From assembly GCF_018362775.1 (NCBI RefSeq), contig NZ_JAGYXY010000007.1, positions 1 to 64,000 on the forward strand: 64,000 nt of DNA, written 5' to 3'. The DNA is from Alistipes montrealensis (GTDB lineage: Bacteria > Bacteroidota > Bacteroidia > Bacteroidales > Rikenellaceae). Below the pieces are notes generated by a model that had not been told where the DNA came from, searched no databases, and saw only the letters and a list, made by a program, of their open reading frames with translations. The translations under genes were made by a program, and so were the position numbers. The number at the start of each line of letters is the position of its first letter. Within the stretch, counting starts at the first letter, position 1. Of the stretch, positions 16,692 to 25,181 are shown in pieces.

Positions 16692-18140
16692 ATGGCAGAC
16701 AAGAAGATGTCGCGCAGGAGCTTCCTGCAGAACACGGCCCTCATCGGAGGGGCCGCGATGATTCCCTCGCTGCTCATGGGCGGCAATACCGGGAACGGAA
16801 CCAAAAAAATGGCCCCGCCGAAGGTGGTAGGGGCTAACGAAAAGGTCGGCATCGCGTTGATCGGAATCGGCAACCGCGGCGCCGAGGTGGCGAAAGAACT
16901 TCATAAGACAGGTCTTTGCAACGTCGTGGCCCTCTGCGATGTGGACATGGGCGCCAAACATACGCAGGAGATCGAGGCCATGTTCCCCGGTGTGCCGAAA
17001 TACCGCGATTTCCGCAAACTGTTCGACGAGATGTCCGGCAGGATCGACGCCGTCATGGTGGCGACGCCCGACCACAGCCATTTCCCCATCTGCATGGCGG
17101 CCATGCGCGAGGGCATCCATGTTTATGTGGAGAAACCGCTGGCCCGCACGTTCTACGAGTGCGAACTGCTGATGGAAGCCGAGAAGAAATACGGCGTTGT
17201 GACCCAGATGGGCAATCAGGGGCACTCTGAAGCCAACTATTTCCAGTTCAAGGCGTGGAAGGACGCCGGGATCATCAAGGACGTTACGGCCGTTACGGCC
17301 CACATGAACAACCCGCGCCGCTGGCACGGCTGGGACCCTAAGATGACGAGCTACCCGCAGGCCGAACCCGTTCCGGGGACACTGGATTGGGAGACATGGC
17401 TCTGCGCGGCGCACGAACACGCTTACAACCACGACTACCACAAGGGGCAGTGGCGCTGCTGGTACGATTTCGGCATGGGAGTGCTGGGCGACTGGGGCGC
17501 GCATATTCTCGACACGGTGCACGAGTTCCTCGAACTGGGCCTTCCCACGGAGGTCAATCCCACCTACCTCAAGGGACACAATCCCTTCTTCTATCCCATG
17601 TCGTCCACGCTGGTCTTCCGCTTCCCCGAGCGCCGGCAGATGCCTGCCCTGGACATTACGTGGTACGACGGTCTGGACAATATTCCCTCCGTGCCCGACG
17701 GCTACGGCGTGTCGGAGCTCGATCCGAACATCCCGACGGTCGCCGGCGGCAAGATCCAGCCTGCGAAACTCAATCCGGGCAAGGAAATTTATTCCGAGAC
17801 GCTGACCTTCAAGGGCGGTTCGCATGCGAGCACGCTCTCGATCATCCCCGAAGAGCGGGCGAAGGAGATGGCCGGAAGGCTTCCCGAGGTTCCCAAAACC
17901 ACGTCGAACCACTATGCCAACTTCCTGTTGTCGGTCATGGGCAAGGAGCATACCCGCTCGCCTTTCTCGGTTTCGGGGCCGCTGAGCCAGGTCTTCTGCC
18001 TGGGCGTCGTGAGCCAGTGGACCGGCGAAAAGATTCTCTTCGACCGCGAAACGAAGCAGATCACCAACAATCCGCTGGCCAACCAACTGCTCTGGGGCGC
18101 TGTTCCCCGCCGCGGCTGGGAGGAGTTCTACAAACTGTAA
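16692..18140 (+). CDS. Exported Gfo/Idh/MocA oxidoreductase (Tat signal)
   Basis: 482 residues. The N-terminus has a twin-arginine motif, SRRSFLQ, and a hydrophobic stretch, so it is probably exported folded with its NAD(P) cofactor. The Rossmann motif VGIALIGIGNRG follows at about residue 52. EKPLARTFYECE is the conserved EKP motif of the Gfo/Idh/MocA family, and the C-terminal domain contains DWGAHILDTVHEF. It lies 12 bases after the DUF1080 gene. In gut Bacteroides such pairs act as a glycoside 3-dehydrogenase plus a 3-keto-glycoside hydrolase; by analogy this enzyme may oxidise C3 of a disaccharide or glycoside in the periplasm. Inositol or other sugar oxidation are alternatives. Confidence 0.84.
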   Translation: MADKKMSRRSFLQNTALIGGAAMIPSLLMGGNTGNGTKKMAPPKVVGANEKVGIALIGIGNRGAEVAKELHKTGLCNVVALCDVDMGAKHTQEIEAMFPGVPKYRDFRKLFDEMSGRIDAVMVATPDHSHFPICMAAMREGIHVYVEKPLARTFYECELLMEAEKKYGVVTQMGNQGHSEANYFQFKAWKDAGIIKDVTAVTAHMNNPRRWHGWDPKMTSYPQAEPVPGTLDWETWLCAAHEHAYNHDYHKGQWRCWYDFGMGVLGDWGAHILDTVHEFLELGLPTEVNPTYLKGHNPFFYPMSSTLVFRFPERRQMPALDITWYDGLDNIPSVPDGYGVSELDPNIPTVAGGKIQPAKLNPGKEIYSETLTFKGGSHASTLSIIPEERAKEMAGRLPEVPKTTSNHYANFLLSVMGKEHTRSPFSVSGPLSQVFCLGVVSQWTGEKILFDRETKQITNNPLANQLLWGAVPRRGWEEFYKL

Positions 18141-18148
18141 CCGGTTGT

Positions 18149-18178
18149 GCCATCCGGCTGCTTTGGCGGCCGGATGGC
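18149..18178 (+). terminator. Intergenic hairpin within the operon
   Basis: GCCATCCGGC (18149-18158) pairs with GCCGGATGGC (18169-18178). The T-run after it is weak (GTTCGGTTT). It may be a partial terminator or mRNA 3'-end stabiliser separating the hydrolase/oxidoreductase pair from the small membrane and ApbE-like genes. Confidence 0.45.
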
Positions 18179-18192
18179 GTTCGGTTTAAATC

Positions 18193-18429
18193 ATGCAATC
18201 AATGAAAGATACCGTAATAACGGCGCGGGCGAAACGGCTGGAACTCGGCTTGATCCTCGGCTGTTTCGTGGCCGCCTGCCTGGTCAACGTCTTCGCCATC
18301 GTCCGCTACCGCACGCATTGGTCCGAACTGTTCTCGCAGATCGGATATGTCGTGTGCGTCGCCGCAGTGTTCTACCTGCTCGTGTGGCTGGTCCGGCTGG
18401 TCGTGCGGTTGTTTTGGCGCAGGAAGTAG
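18193..18429 (+). CDS. Small two-helix membrane protein of unknown function
   Basis: 78 residues with two hydrophobic segments, LGLILGCFVAACLVNVFAIV and IGYVVCVAAVFYLLVWLVRL, separated by a short hydrophilic hairpin and ending in a basic tail (FWRRK). An inner-membrane protein with both termini in the cytoplasm is likely. The ATG at 18202 is an alternative start. It is 3 bases upstream of the ApbE-like gene, so the two are probably co-translated. No family is recognised. A role in anchoring or electron transfer with its neighbours is conceivable but unproven. Confidence 0.65.
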   Translation: MQSMKDTVITARAKRLELGLILGCFVAACLVNVFAIVRYRTHWSELFSQIGYVVCVAAVFYLLVWLVRLVVRLFWRRK

Positions 18430-18432
18430 ACC

Positions 18433-19269
18433 ATGGAATTTGTTTACAGCGCCAAAAATCCGCAGGCCCCGGTGGCTTATGCTACGTTTGAGGCGATGCA
18501 TACTGTCCTGGAGGCGGTGCTGGCGGGAGTCGGCGAACCCGAGGCCCGGCGGCTGTCCGGGGAAATAGAGCGGCTCGTGGAAACGCTCGGCGCGAAGCTG
18601 AACCGGCACGACGACGGGAGCGTTTTTGCGAAGATCAATGCTTCGCAGGGGCGGGAAGCGGTTGCACTCGACGAAGAGACCTTCGTCATCCTGCAACTCT
18701 GCGAGGTGTTCCGCAAGAGTACGGGCGGTTATTTCGACATCGCAGCCCTTTCGGAGCGCGGAAACGCCCCGGCCTACCGGCTCGATCCCGTTACGCGGAG
18801 CGTCACGTTGGCCGGAGACGGCGTCGTGCTCGACGCGGGCGGCTTCGGCAAAGGTTATGCGCTCGACCGGGTGAAGAAACTGCTGACCGACGCCGGCGTC
18901 GGGAGTGCCCTCGTCAACTTCGGGGACAGCTCCGTGACAGCCGTCGGTTCGCATCCTTTCGGGGATTGCTGGCAGGTCGCGGCGACGGCCGGCGGGGGAA
19001 CGTTCCGCCTCAGGGAGACTTCGCTCTCGTTTTCGGGGCTGCGGCCCGACGGGCAGGCGCACATCGTCGACCCGACGAACCGCCGGATGGTGTCCGAAGG
19101 CGGCGTCATTGCGGTCGAGGGCCGCTCGGCCTTTGTCTGCGAAATAGTATCCACGGCGCTTTACGCCGCACCCCGCGGGGCGAGGCAGGGGATCGTTGCG
19201 GAATTTGAAGGGTATAGCTACACGGAAATAAAGCAAGATACGGAATCATGGATAGAAGAGAATTTATGA
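18433..19269 (+). CDS. ApbE-like FAD:protein FMN transferase without signal peptide
   Basis: 278 residues with the ApbE core: LDAGGFGKGYALDRV (the G-G-x-x-K-G-Y-A-x-D motif) at about residues 136-150, and VNFGDSSVTAVG after it. ApbE enzymes attach FMN from FAD to Thr/Ser of target proteins. Most are exported lipoproteins, but this one begins MEFVYSAKNP with no signal sequence, so it is predicted to be cytoplasmic unless a start was missed. Its 3' end overlaps the next oxidoreductase gene by 22 bases. Its place between two exported oxidoreductases suggests a flavin link in that pathway. No obvious flavinylation target is coded nearby. Confidence 0.78.
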   Translation: MEFVYSAKNPQAPVAYATFEAMHTVLEAVLAGVGEPEARRLSGEIERLVETLGAKLNRHDDGSVFAKINASQGREAVALDEETFVILQLCEVFRKSTGGYFDIAALSERGNAPAYRLDPVTRSVTLAGDGVVLDAGGFGKGYALDRVKKLLTDAGVGSALVNFGDSSVTAVGSHPFGDCWQVAATAGGGTFRLRETSLSFSGLRPDGQAHIVDPTNRRMVSEGGVIAVEGRSAFVCEIVSTALYAAPRGARQGIVAEFEGYSYTEIKQDTESWIEENL

Positions 19270-20504
19270 AACGAATCGGCACGCTGGGCGCCGCCGGGAT
19301 TGCGCTGTCGGCCGTTCCCTGGCTGAAAGGGTGTACTGCGGCCGGGCAGGACGAGATCAAGGGCGGCCGTGTGCGCTTCGGCATCATCGGAACCGGTTCA
19401 CGCGGGCAGTACCACATGCGCAACCTGCTGTCGGTCGTCAATGCCGAGATCACGGCCCTTTGCGACAACTATGCGCACAACCTCGACCAGGCGTCGGGGA
19501 TCGCTCCCGGGGCGAAGCGTTACGACGACCACCGCCGCCTGTTGGAGGATCCGGAGGTCGATGCCGTCATCATCGCCGTGCCGCTGCACCTGCATCACCG
19601 GGTGGCGCTCGACGCCTTCGGGGCGGGGAAGCACGTGCTTTGCGAGAAGGCCATGGCCTATACCATGGAGGAGTGTCTCGACATGTACCGGCAGGGCCGG
19701 GCGTCGGGGAAGATCTTTTTCGTGGGACAGCAGCGGTTGTTCGATCCCAAGTATATCCGGATCATGGAATCGGTGCGCAAGGGCGAGCTCGGTCCCGTGG
19801 TGAATGTCCGCAACTACTGGTATCGCAACAACGACTGGCGGCGGAAGGTTCCTTCGCCCGAACTGGAACGGCACATCAACTGGCGCCTTTACCGCGAATA
19901 CTCCCGCGGGCTGATGACCGAGTTGGCCTGCCACCAGTTGCAGAACGGAACGTGGGCCATGGGAATGCTTCCTACCCAGGTCATGGGTACGGGCAATATC
20001 GTCTACTGGAAGGACGGCCGCGAGGTGTTCGACAGCGTCAGCACCATCTACACATTCCCCAACGGGGTCAACATGACCTTCGAATCGGTGATCGCCAACA
20101 AGCATTTCGGCATGGGCGAGCAGATTCTCTGCAAGGAGGGAACCGTCGACCTGGCCAACGGTCGCCTCTATGCCGAGAGTCCCCGTAAAAGGAGCGGCAT
20201 CCGCCAACTGGTCGGGGAGATCGAGCAGGGTATTTTCAGCAACTCGGTTTTTGCAGGCACGAGTTGGTCGGCGGAGGCCGCTTCGGCCGATCCGGGCATT
20301 GCCATTATGCCGGAAGCGGTCGGGAGCGACGGTTCGCTCGAAATGCTCCAGTCCTTCTGCCACAGCATCCTTACCAACACGCAGCCGCCCAACGTCCTCG
20401 AAGAGGCTTACTATGCGTCGATTTTCTGCCTGCTGGGCGACGAGGCGATCCTGCAAAACAAGATTCTGGCTCTGCCCGACGAGGTCCGGATCGACTATAT
20501 TTAG
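19248..20504 (+). CDS. Second exported Gfo/Idh/MocA oxidoreductase
   Basis: 418 residues. The N-terminus has RREFMKR, a Tat-like motif, and a hydrophobic stretch ending in WLKGC, a possible lipobox, so it may be a Tat-exported lipoprotein. The nucleotide-binding motif VRFGIIGTGSRGQYH comes next, then CEKAMAYTMEEC in place of the usual EKP motif (Lys kept, Pro replaced by Ala). The ATG lies inside the end of the ApbE-like gene (22-base overlap), showing tight coupling. It is a divergent paralogue of the enzyme at 16692. The two may act as a heteromer, or oxidise and re-reduce C3. It closes the operon before a strong terminator. Confidence 0.83.
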   Translation: MDRREFMKRIGTLGAAGIALSAVPWLKGCTAAGQDEIKGGRVRFGIIGTGSRGQYHMRNLLSVVNAEITALCDNYAHNLDQASGIAPGAKRYDDHRRLLEDPEVDAVIIAVPLHLHHRVALDAFGAGKHVLCEKAMAYTMEECLDMYRQGRASGKIFFVGQQRLFDPKYIRIMESVRKGELGPVVNVRNYWYRNNDWRRKVPSPELERHINWRLYREYSRGLMTELACHQLQNGTWAMGMLPTQVMGTGNIVYWKDGREVFDSVSTIYTFPNGVNMTFESVIANKHFGMGEQILCKEGTVDLANGRLYAESPRKRSGIRQLVGEIEQGIFSNSVFAGTSWSAEAASADPGIAIMPEAVGSDGSLEMLQSFCHSILTNTQPPNVLEEAYYASIFCLLGDEAILQNKILALPDEVRIDYI

Positions 20505-20623
20505 CGGCCCGGCCCGGGGACCGGCAACCGACCCGGAGCGGCTTGCGCAGGCGCTTGGCGGAAGGCCGGTCCGGCACGACGGCGGTGTCCGGGCACTCCC
20601 GAACGCGGGCCGTCCCGACGAAG

Positions 20624-20661
20624 AACACCCCAAAAGTCTCGTATCCGACTTTTGGGGTGTT
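20624..20661 (+). terminator. Strong intrinsic terminator of the DUF1080/Gfo-Idh operon
   Basis: AACACCCCAAAAGTC (20624-20638) and GACTTTTGGGGTGTT (20647-20661) form a 15-bp perfect stem with an 8-base loop, followed by GTTTG. It lies between this + strand operon and the end of the convergent fimbrial operon and could act on both. Confidence 0.75.
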
Positions 20662-20687
20662 GTTTGAACTATGATAGAATCAGGGGA

Positions 20688-20879
20688 TTACGAGTGCCTG
20701 CGCGCCAGATCGATTAACGAGAGCGGCAGACAGAGGAGAAATGCCGCAAGCATGCAGGCCGTAAGCGGTACGACGAGCAGCAGGCGGACAGAAACGCCGA
20801 GGCCTTTCCGGATCGGTGGCGGGACCGCTGCGCGGCGGTGATTTTTTACCGGACGGGACTGCTCGGGCGTAGGTTTCAT
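20688..20879 (-). CDS. 63-residue single-pass membrane protein
   Basis: A short frame starting at ATG 20877-20879 (reverse strand), 14 bases after the stop of the C11 peptidase gene. It has a basic N-terminal half (VKNHRRAAVPPPIRKG) and one long hydrophobic segment (LLLVVPLTACMLAAFLLCL), ending in DLARRHS. It looks like a small inner-membrane protein and is last in the fimbrial operon. No family is recognised, and support is limited to position and the membrane segment. Confidence 0.45.
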   Translation of the reverse strand: MKPTPEQSRPVKNHRRAAVPPPIRKGLGVSVRLLLVVPLTACMLAAFLLCLPLSLIDLARRHS

Positions 20880-20893
20880 TGTTATTCGGGCGG

Positions 20894-22081
20894 TTATATT
20901 CCTTGTAGGGCTGTGTACCAGGATAGTCGGCGGTAGGCTTCGTTCAGGGCCGGGAAAGCTTCCTGTTCGACATAGGTCGTGAGACCCGAGTGGCGGTGGA
21001 CCGCAAAGCCGTTTTGGCCGTCCATGAATGTTTCTGTCGACGCTTTCCATACCACCGTGCGGTTCAACTGTGTCCGGAAATCCGGGTAATCCTCCGGAGT
21101 GAGGCGCGTTTCGGCCCATTCGTCCAGGTCGAAGTAGCGCGGCAGCGCCGGAGAATCCCCATAGCTGCCCGGACGATCGAAATGTTGAAGACGGGTTAGA
21201 TCGGACGTCCCGACGGGATAGGCGGGGAGCGTTCCGTGCATCCGGACAGCTAATAGGGATATTTCTCGGGTGTCGATAAGGCTCAGTGTCGCCGAACGAC
21301 GGACTCCCGTATAATTTATTGAAACATAATCCATGTAAGCCTGTCCGAAGGCACTGAGGGCCGTCTGCACCTCTTCCGCCGTGTTGCATAGCAGTCGCAG
21401 CGCCGCCGGATAAACCGGCGTGAAGCCAGGCGAAACGATTTCGGCGGAGGATGCAAGCAGGTAGTCTGCTTTGCCGCGCAGTTCGCAGGCGACCTCGACG
21501 CCCGCCGTGAGACAGGTTTCGAAGACGATGAAATCGAACATTCCGTCGGGAATGGCCGCGGCGAAGTCTGCAAGCTCCATTTCGCTGCGTGCTGTTCCGC
21601 CGTCATCCACCCCGATCGAACGGGACTGGTTGCGGGGCCTTTGCAGCGTCCCCGACGGCAGCCAGCCGCTGGCGTGCGAGAAGAAGATCATTCCATAGCT
21701 GTCGGCGGGATATTCCCGTGCCACCTCCCGAAGCACGCGGGCGAAAGTCTCTGGAGAGGCCGAGTTCTCGACGCCGTATTCGCGCACGGTTTCCACATAG
21801 GGCGTGGGTGTAACCCGGCAGCCTCCGCGCAGGCGCAGCAACCGCGCTCCGTCGCGGGAATCCTGATAGATCAGGCATTTGTTGCCGGTGTAGGTCCATC
21901 CCTGCCGCAGGGCCTCGACCTTGCGCGCCGTCTCGTCCGAGAGGTTGCTGTCGCCGCCCAGGTAGACGACGATCGTCCGCGTGGGCAGGTCCGGGTCCGG
22001 GCCTGCATACTCTTCCTGGATGCAGGAGCCGAGCAGTACGGTCAGCGGCAAAATCACGAATATGGATCGTATGACTTTCAT
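20894..22081 (-). CDS. Clostripain-like (C11) cysteine peptidase, lipoprotein
   Basis: 395 residues from ATG at 22079-22081. The signal peptide ends in the lipobox LLGSC (mature Cys near residue 18), so the protein is a cell-envelope lipoprotein. The peptidase C11 catalytic dyad is visible as H136 in FFSHASGW and C190 in FETCLTAGVE. The longer frame extending upstream would fuse into the end of the neighbouring gene and is rejected. C11 enzymes cut after Arg or Lys. It follows the tip-protein gene by 20 bases in the fimbrial operon. In Porphyromonas gingivalis the unrelated Arg-gingipains mature fimbrillin precursors, so a pilin-processing role here is plausible but inferred. Confidence 0.82.
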   Translation of the reverse strand: MKVIRSIFVILPLTVLLGSCIQEEYAGPDPDLPTRTIVVYLGGDSNLSDETARKVEALRQGWTYTGNKCLIYQDSRDGARLLRLRGGCRVTPTPYVETVREYGVENSASPETFARVLREVAREYPADSYGMIFFSHASGWLPSGTLQRPRNQSRSIGVDDGGTARSEMELADFAAAIPDGMFDFIVFETCLTAGVEVACELRGKADYLLASSAEIVSPGFTPVYPAALRLLCNTAEEVQTALSAFGQAYMDYVSINYTGVRRSATLSLIDTREISLLAVRMHGTLPAYPVGTSDLTRLQHFDRPGSYGDSPALPRYFDLDEWAETRLTPEDYPDFRTQLNRTVVWKASTETFMDGQNGFAVHRHSGLTTYVEQEAFPALNEAYRRLSWYTALQGI

Positions 22082-22101
22082 GAAAAGGTCGCTCGAAAAA
22101 C

Positions 22102-25100
22102 TTATTTTTCCCGGACAGGCCGTACCGCATAGCTCATGTTGCGGGTGGCTCCCGCCACCGGATAGATACTCGACGGAGTAAAATACATGGCGCTTCCTGT
22201 CTGCGTATCGCGCGCAGTCGCCGCCAAGCACGAAACTCCGGGGAAGCTGACGATGCCCATTATCGAACCCGACGAGTTGTTGCGATAGCCCGAAGCCGGG
22301 AAAAAGATGGTATCTCCGGTCTTGTTCAGGCCGCAGTAAAAATTCCATCCCTCATCATAGTCTCCCTTCACATTGAAGTCCGAAGGGTTTTCCGAACCGG
22401 CTTGTGTCGTCGTAAAGCCGGAGAAGGCATTGGGCGGCGGAATACAAAAGCCGGCAGGCGACGGATCGTAAACCGTCTTGACGACTTTCGTGTCATTGGC
22501 GGTCGTCGACACGTTATTGGCACTCCACAGGTTGTAATAGGTGGTCGAGCACCAATCCATCGGCGAAGTGGTTCCGCAATAGAGCATGTACGGAAGCTGT
22601 ATGGATTCTCCGATCGTGACCCGGCCTACGATGCGGTCGAACGCATAGCCGGTCTTGTCGGGATCGGTATGACAATCCTTATCGATCGGAGAGCGCAGCC
22701 CCGACCACGGCAGCATGGGGTCCTTACGGCCCCATTGGTAGTAGGGGTTGTTCCCGGAACGGGCATATGAATAATCCGTTTGGACGAGTACGTCAGCAGA
22801 ACTCATTCCGGTGCACTCCTGCGTAAAACGCACCTGCACACTGCGTTCGGGATAGGTGACGATGGAGCTGTCGCACCAGCCCAGATAGAACGGCATGAAG
22901 TCGTATTGATAGTTCTGCCGGTTGGTCACGGTTTTCAGGTCGCTGCCCGACACGTAGTCCGTCACCCAGATGTGCCAGCTCCACATGATCCGGCCGGAAG
23001 CGTCGCGCACGGCGACGATGGCATTGCCTTGCCGGATGGTCTCCACCGGGACTTCGAACGTCATATTCCGTTTATCGATGTCGAGGGCGATGCGCTGCAC
23101 CAGGTCCGGGGCATCCTGCCAGACGAGACAGGCGTCGGCGGGCGTACAACCCGAGTTATTGTAGATATACGGATTGGAAATATCCGTATTCAGGTGTGTG
23201 ACGAATTTCTTCAGCGCATACGTGCCGGTCGCAGACGACGTGTAGGCCGTCGTGTTCGGCGACCCGTCCTTGATCGCATTGCCGTAGACCAATGGGAACG
23301 TATAGGTTCCCGGAGCGTTGACCACATAGCAGTTGGCCGTGTTCATCGCCTCCCGGCCGCCTTTGGTCGAAAGGTCGTAATCCGTCTCGGGCCTCGCGGT
23401 ACGCAGGTTGTCGTTGTGCGCACTGACTTCGACCGGAAGCTGTGCGGCGACGGAAAAAGGATAGGAATTCGGGAACTCCGTGAGGTTCCCGGGAAGCGAG
23501 CCGGGGCCCGAGGTCTGGAAATCCGGAAGCATCTCCGGTCTCTCGGTCGTCCAGGTCACTCCGCCGTCGGTCGAAAACTCCGCCTTCCAGGGGCAGGGGA
23601 CATAACGATTGGCCGCAGCATCGTAAGAATAGCTGTGGGTCGACATGTAATTGCCGCTCTTCCCTTCATAGGTAAACGATTTCGTATAAATCTGCATGTC
23701 GAACCGAACCAGCAGAAGCGGTACGAAGTGCTCGATATTGCCGTAACGGACTTTGGCATACACCGCTGACGAGGGCAGGAATTTCCCAGAAATGTATTTG
23801 AGCCGGTAACCTTCGGCAGGAATCGTCATGCCCGAGAAGTCGAGTATGTTGTCCGCCACGGGCGTACCGTCTTCCAGGCACATCTGTAACTCCGTAGTGG
23901 GAATGGGGGTCTTTCTGTCGGCTCCGACGAGCGCCACGGTGCGCGTCTCGACCGAGCCCGGAAGCTCGTCGCCCGGCTTCTGGCCGGCATCCGGCATCTG
24001 GACTGCAAATTTCATCAGATCGGCAGGCGTGGAAACACCGTTCACCACCATCGTCGTATCCCGGTCGGTCTTGACCAGATACTGGCCGTTGCTCGTGAAA
24101 CTCTTCCATCCGTCGCCCGACACCGTAACCGTATATTCGATATTGCCGCCGGGATTCGCCCAGGCTTCGGCGGCGGAACCGTAACCGCTGTTGTTCACAC
24201 GCTCGATGCGGAACGTGTAGTGCGTGTTGGGACGAATGTCCAGATATTCGTTCGAGGCGTCGCCGGTAATGGATGTCGAAGAGAGCTGCCGCGAAAAATC
24301 AAGGCGGTAATACTCTTCCGTGCCGGACGCGGTGAGGCGCAGAATCAACGCCGTACGTCTCTTGTCGAATGTGTTCTCGTCCAGATCCTCCCCGGCGACG
24401 ACGGTCGAAAGCGGATAGGGGGCGCAGTAATTCACCGCACTCAGGGCGGTCATACCGTCCGCATCGACGGCTGTACTCCAGGTTCCGCCGATTGCGCCGG
24501 CATTCGGAATTTCGTATCGGTCGGCATCCTGTTCGTAGACGACCTCCATGCTTGTTTTTCGGGGAGCTCCCGCCAGCGTGTACTTCACGGTCTTCCCGGC
24601 GAAAATGCCGGAATTGCCCAACTCCACCGTCACCTTGGCCAGCGAACGCACCAGCGTGCAGCTATTCGATCCGGCCGACCAGACGACGGAGCCGTACATC
24701 GGCTGCGGGTCGGAAGCCGCCATGGCCGCATCATAAACGGGATTGTCGTATACGAGCAGCGCCGAAAGAGCGCTCTCGGCAGCTCCCGTCCCGAGTCCCT
24801 GCAGCGAAGTTCCGACCGACGCCGGATAATTCGCCACGACGTAGACCTTGTCGCCCGCCCGCAGCTTGCAGTTCAGTTCGACGGAGGGCTGCGCCGTGCC
24901 GTTGCCGGTAACGGCCGCTGCTGCGTATGCCTGTTTATGAACGAGCGCTTCATTGCGGTAAACCAGCAGGATGAGGCTGTTGATTTTGCATTCCGCTTCG
25001 GTCGCGGCACGGGTGACGGCCACCTTCTGCGCATCGGGCATCCGGAGGACCAGCCTGTCGCCGGACGCGGCAGCGGGAGCCGCTGCTTCGTCCTTGATGC

Positions 25101-25161
25101 AGCCGCTCGTCAGCACGGCGGCCGCCAACAGATAAAAACCGTATATAAGTATCTTCTTCAT
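22102..25161 (-). CDS. Large fimbrial tip/adhesin lipoprotein (DUF4906/FISUMP-like)
   Basis: 1019 residues from ATG 25159-25161, with lipobox LTSGC. The N-terminal 400 residues are fimbrillin-like: INSLILLVYRNEALV, KVYVVANYP and THYTFRIERVNN (quoted separately) resemble the Mfa/Fim subunit fold. The C-terminal half has RDASGRIMWSWHIWVTDY, FMPFYLGWC, QWGRKDPMLP, KTVYDPSPAGFCIPP and a terminal VRPVREK, the pattern of DUF4906/FISUMP-type surface domains. It is predicted to be exported and placed at the pilus tip or on the cell surface. It is paralogous to the next gene upstream over the C-terminal half. It is 20 bases both from its upstream paralogue and from the C11 peptidase gene. Confidence 0.75.
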   Translation of the reverse strand: MKKILIYGFYLLAAAVLTSGCIKDEAAAPAAASGDRLVLRMPDAQKVAVTRAATEAECKINSLILLVYRNEALVHKQAYAAAAVTGNGTAQPSVELNCKLRAGDKVYVVANYPASVGTSLQGLGTGAAESALSALLVYDNPVYDAAMAASDPQPMYGSVVWSAGSNSCTLVRSLAKVTVELGNSGIFAGKTVKYTLAGAPRKTSMEVVYEQDADRYEIPNAGAIGGTWSTAVDADGMTALSAVNYCAPYPLSTVVAGEDLDENTFDKRRTALILRLTASGTEEYYRLDFSRQLSSTSITGDASNEYLDIRPNTHYTFRIERVNNSGYGSAAEAWANPGGNIEYTVTVSGDGWKSFTSNGQYLVKTDRDTTMVVNGVSTPADLMKFAVQMPDAGQKPGDELPGSVETRTVALVGADRKTPIPTTELQMCLEDGTPVADNILDFSGMTIPAEGYRLKYISGKFLPSSAVYAKVRYGNIEHFVPLLLVRFDMQIYTKSFTYEGKSGNYMSTHSYSYDAAANRYVPCPWKAEFSTDGGVTWTTERPEMLPDFQTSGPGSLPGNLTEFPNSYPFSVAAQLPVEVSAHNDNLRTARPETDYDLSTKGGREAMNTANCYVVNAPGTYTFPLVYGNAIKDGSPNTTAYTSSATGTYALKKFVTHLNTDISNPYIYNNSGCTPADACLVWQDAPDLVQRIALDIDKRNMTFEVPVETIRQGNAIVAVRDASGRIMWSWHIWVTDYVSGSDLKTVTNRQNYQYDFMPFYLGWCDSSIVTYPERSVQVRFTQECTGMSSADVLVQTDYSYARSGNNPYYQWGRKDPMLPWSGLRSPIDKDCHTDPDKTGYAFDRIVGRVTIGESIQLPYMLYCGTTSPMDWCSTTYYNLWSANNVSTTANDTKVVKTVYDPSPAGFCIPPPNAFSGFTTTQAGSENPSDFNVKGDYDEGWNFYCGLNKTGDTIFFPASGYRNNSSGSIMGIVSFPGVSCLAATARDTQTGSAMYFTPSSIYPVAGATRNMSYAVRPVREK

Positions 25162-25181
25162 AGCTCCGTAATTCAAAAATT

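Noticed and set aside
15363..18086. 907-residue open frame on the reverse strand opposite the DUF1080 and Gfo/Idh genes
   Set aside because: Shadow of GC-rich codons; rich in Arg, Ala, Val, Gly and His without domain motifs, while the + strand genes have clear families and signal peptides.
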